Positions 5,197 to 5,932 of a stretch of 5,932 bases of DNA are shown here, piece after piece. The notes below the pieces were generated by a model, which ran no database searches, was not told the DNA's origin, and saw only the letters and a list, made by a program, of their open reading frames with translations. This DNA is from Candidatus Tayloriibacteriota bacterium. GTDB lineage: Bacteria; Patescibacteriota; Minisyncoccia; Phycocordibacterales; PALSA-1337. Within the stretch, counting starts at the first letter, position 1. Every line of letters starts with the position of its first letter. Made by a program: the position numbers and the translations under genes. The stretch spans positions 1 through 5,932 of the forward strand of contig JAHFMB010000061.1 in NCBI GenBank assembly GCA_023269245.1. The letters run 5' to 3'.

Positions 5197-5354
5197 AATC
5201 AAGCATTTACAGCAAAATTTTAATCGCTTTCTTGTAAGGGAACTATAGCATATTGACATATAGATTAGTACCGGATTATTTCTAACTGTGAGGATTGCCC
5301 CGCTCACCTTGTCCACGGGTTATCCCCACCTCTATTTGCATGCATTTTAGGGCA

Positions 5355-5392
5355 AAGTGGGATATAATATCCATCAAGTGGGAAGAAGTGGT
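5355..5392 (+). promoter_or_regulatory. MraZ-box-like operator array at the mraZ promoter
   Basis: Three direct repeats, AAGTGGG (5355-5361), AAGTGGG (5376-5382) and AAGTGGT (5386-5392), are spaced 21 bp and 10 bp apart, so all lie on one face of the helix. MraZ proteins are known to bind GTGG-type direct repeats in front of their own operon. The first box abuts the -10 and the other two lie just past the predicted start site, which fits autorepression. Confidence 0.7.
5363..5368 (+). promoter_or_regulatory. -10 box of the mraZ-rsmH promoter
   Basis: This is a perfect TATAAT. No good -35 is found at 16-18 bases; TTGCAT (5336-5341) is 21 bases away. Transcription would start near 5375, giving a leader of about 65 bases that contains two of the MraZ boxes. 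Confidence 0.65.
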
Positions 5393-5439
5393 ACCAATAG
5401 TCGACTTGGTAGAACACCATTTCAAACCCATACGATGTC

Positions 5440-5883
5440 ATGTTAATCGGGGAATACAGACACTCTATCGACGACAAAAACCGCTTGTCTCTTCCCGCAA
5501 AATTCCGCAAGGAAATGGGGAAGACAGTGGTAGTTACGCCTGGACTCGATTCTTGTTTGTTCATCTTTACGGTGAGCGAATGGGAAAAAGTTTCCGGACG
5601 TTTGTCGGTGTCTGAATCTTCGATGCTCTCATCGGACAACCGTGGCTTCAACCGCTATTTGTTGGGACGAGCGGTTGAGGTCGAGGTTGATGCAGTTGGT
5701 AGGATGCTTCTCCCCGAACATCTGCGCCAGCGCGCGAAGTTGCAGTCGAGCGTCGCATTTGTCGGCGTGAAAGATCGAGTCGAGTTGTGGAATGAAGAAG
5801 CGTGGGATGCGTATGTACGTGATGTGGAGCTTAAAGCGGATGCTCTCGCCGAAAAATTGGGTAGGGAGAATCTCGCGAAATAA
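5440..5883 (+). CDS. mraZ: MraZ, transcriptional regulator of the dcw cluster
   Basis: The protein has 147 residues, the normal family length. MraZ is a ring-forming DNA-binding protein of the AbrB/SpoVT swapped-hairpin class that regulates its own division/cell-wall operon. Two tandem domains are seen. The first has GEYRHSIDDKNRLSLPAKFR (4-23), and the second LLGRAVEVEVDAVGRMLLPEHLR (74-96). The paired DxxxR motifs are DDKNR (11-15) and DAVGR (84-88); the first has Asn where Gly is usual. VAFVGVKDRVELWNEEAWDAY (105-125) matches the conserved C-terminal strand and ELW motif. ATG 5440 is the standard start (MLIGEY, like MFxGEY in others). An ATG at 5435 in another frame stops after three codons and overlaps it. 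There is no Shine-Dalgarno site. It is followed after ten bases by rsmH, the typical operon order. Confidence 0.95.
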   Translation: MLIGEYRHSIDDKNRLSLPAKFRKEMGKTVVVTPGLDSCLFIFTVSEWEKVSGRLSVSESSMLSSDNRGFNRYLLGRAVEVEVDAVGRMLLPEHLRQRAKLQSSVAFVGVKDRVELWNEEAWDAYVRDVELKADALAEKLGRENLAK

Positions 5884-5893
5884 GCTGACTATC

Positions 5894-5932
5894 ATGGACA
5901 CCGTCCACATTCCTGTTCTTTTACATGAGGTG
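5894..5932 (+). CDS. rsmH: 16S rRNA m4C1402 methyltransferase, first 13 codons
   Basis: The window ends 13 codons into this gene (MDTVHIPVLLHEV). The HIPVLLxEV pattern is the conserved N-terminus of RsmH (MraW), the SAM-dependent enzyme that methylates N4 of C1402 in 16S rRNA. Its place right after mraZ in the same direction is the near-universal order, which supports the call despite the short sequence. The gap to mraZ is ten bases and holds no Shine-Dalgarno site; the nearest purine run, AGGGAG at 5863-5868, is too far upstream. The two genes are most likely co-transcribed from the promoter at 5363. Confidence 0.85.
   Translation, partial: MDTVHIPVLLHEV

Larger units (their letters stand above)
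5121..5439. other. Long divergent regulatory gap upstream of mraZ
   Basis: No convincing gene lies in these 319 bases; the open frames crossing 5295-5651 are shadows of mraZ. From left to right it holds the minus-strand promoter of the coiled-coil gene inside an inverted repeat (5144-5196), an AT-rich stretch, an isolated perfect TTGACA (5253-5258) with no good partner -10, two DnaA-box-like 9-mers (5310-5328), and the mraZ -10 box flanked by MraZ-type repeats (5355-5392). The first half shares the low GC of the coiled-coil gene and the second half has the higher GC of mraZ. Confidence 0.6.

Noticed and set aside
5295..5651. ORFs on both strands overlapping the mraZ leader and start
   Set aside because: They cross the promoter and MraZ boxes and conflict with the unambiguous mraZ frame.
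1..5932. CRISPR array, IS element or transposase
   Set aside because: No spaced repeat array, terminal inverted repeats around an ORF, or transposase-like protein was seen.

Overview
The window looks like a piece of bacterial chromosome, most likely from a Patescibacteria/CPR-type genome (Parcubacteria-like). This placement is an inference. It rests on three things: a pseudopilin fused to a CPR-style Ig-like domain, an envelope protein with a WWNPKTW motif right after its signal peptide, and several tiny unassigned membrane or Cys-rich proteins. None of the seven visible start regions carries a recognisable Shine-Dalgarno sequence. TGA acts as a normal stop (ddl and the small membrane gene end with it), so there is no sign of code 25.

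Layout. (1) 1-829 is the 3' four-fifths of ddl (D-Ala-D-Ala ligase), cut by the window edge. (2) 841-1356 holds a strong promoter, tRNA-Ala(UGC), a 66-residue two-TM protein starting five bases after the tRNA, then a separately promoted 27-residue Cys/His microprotein and a bidirectional terminator. (3) 1372-1602 on the minus strand is a DUF378 membrane protein; upstream of it lies a tRNA-Val(CAC) that lacks its 5' 13 nucleotides (1659-1719). (4) 1749-1895 holds tRNA-Ala(GGC) and tRNA-Pro(CGG) in tandem. (5) 1955-2776 is a type IV pilin-like protein. (6) 2863-3054 is a small Trp-rich membrane protein, and 3068-4504 is zwf (glucose-6-phosphate dehydrogenase). (7) 4527-5120 on the minus strand is an AT-rich secreted coiled-coil protein. 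(8) 5121-5439 is a long regulatory gap, followed by mraZ (5440-5883) and the first 13 codons of rsmH (from 5894), the usual start of the dcw division/cell-wall cluster.

ddl and mraZ-rsmH both belong to cell-wall and division biology; zwf supplies NADPH and pentose-phosphate intermediates. The pilin and coiled-coil proteins are probably surface or envelope components. The most interesting signals are the MraZ-box array around the mraZ promoter, the 5'-less tRNA-Val (a possible integration scar), the Cys microprotein with a repeated motif in its leader, and near-leaderless extended -10 promoters at the pilin and zwf genes.
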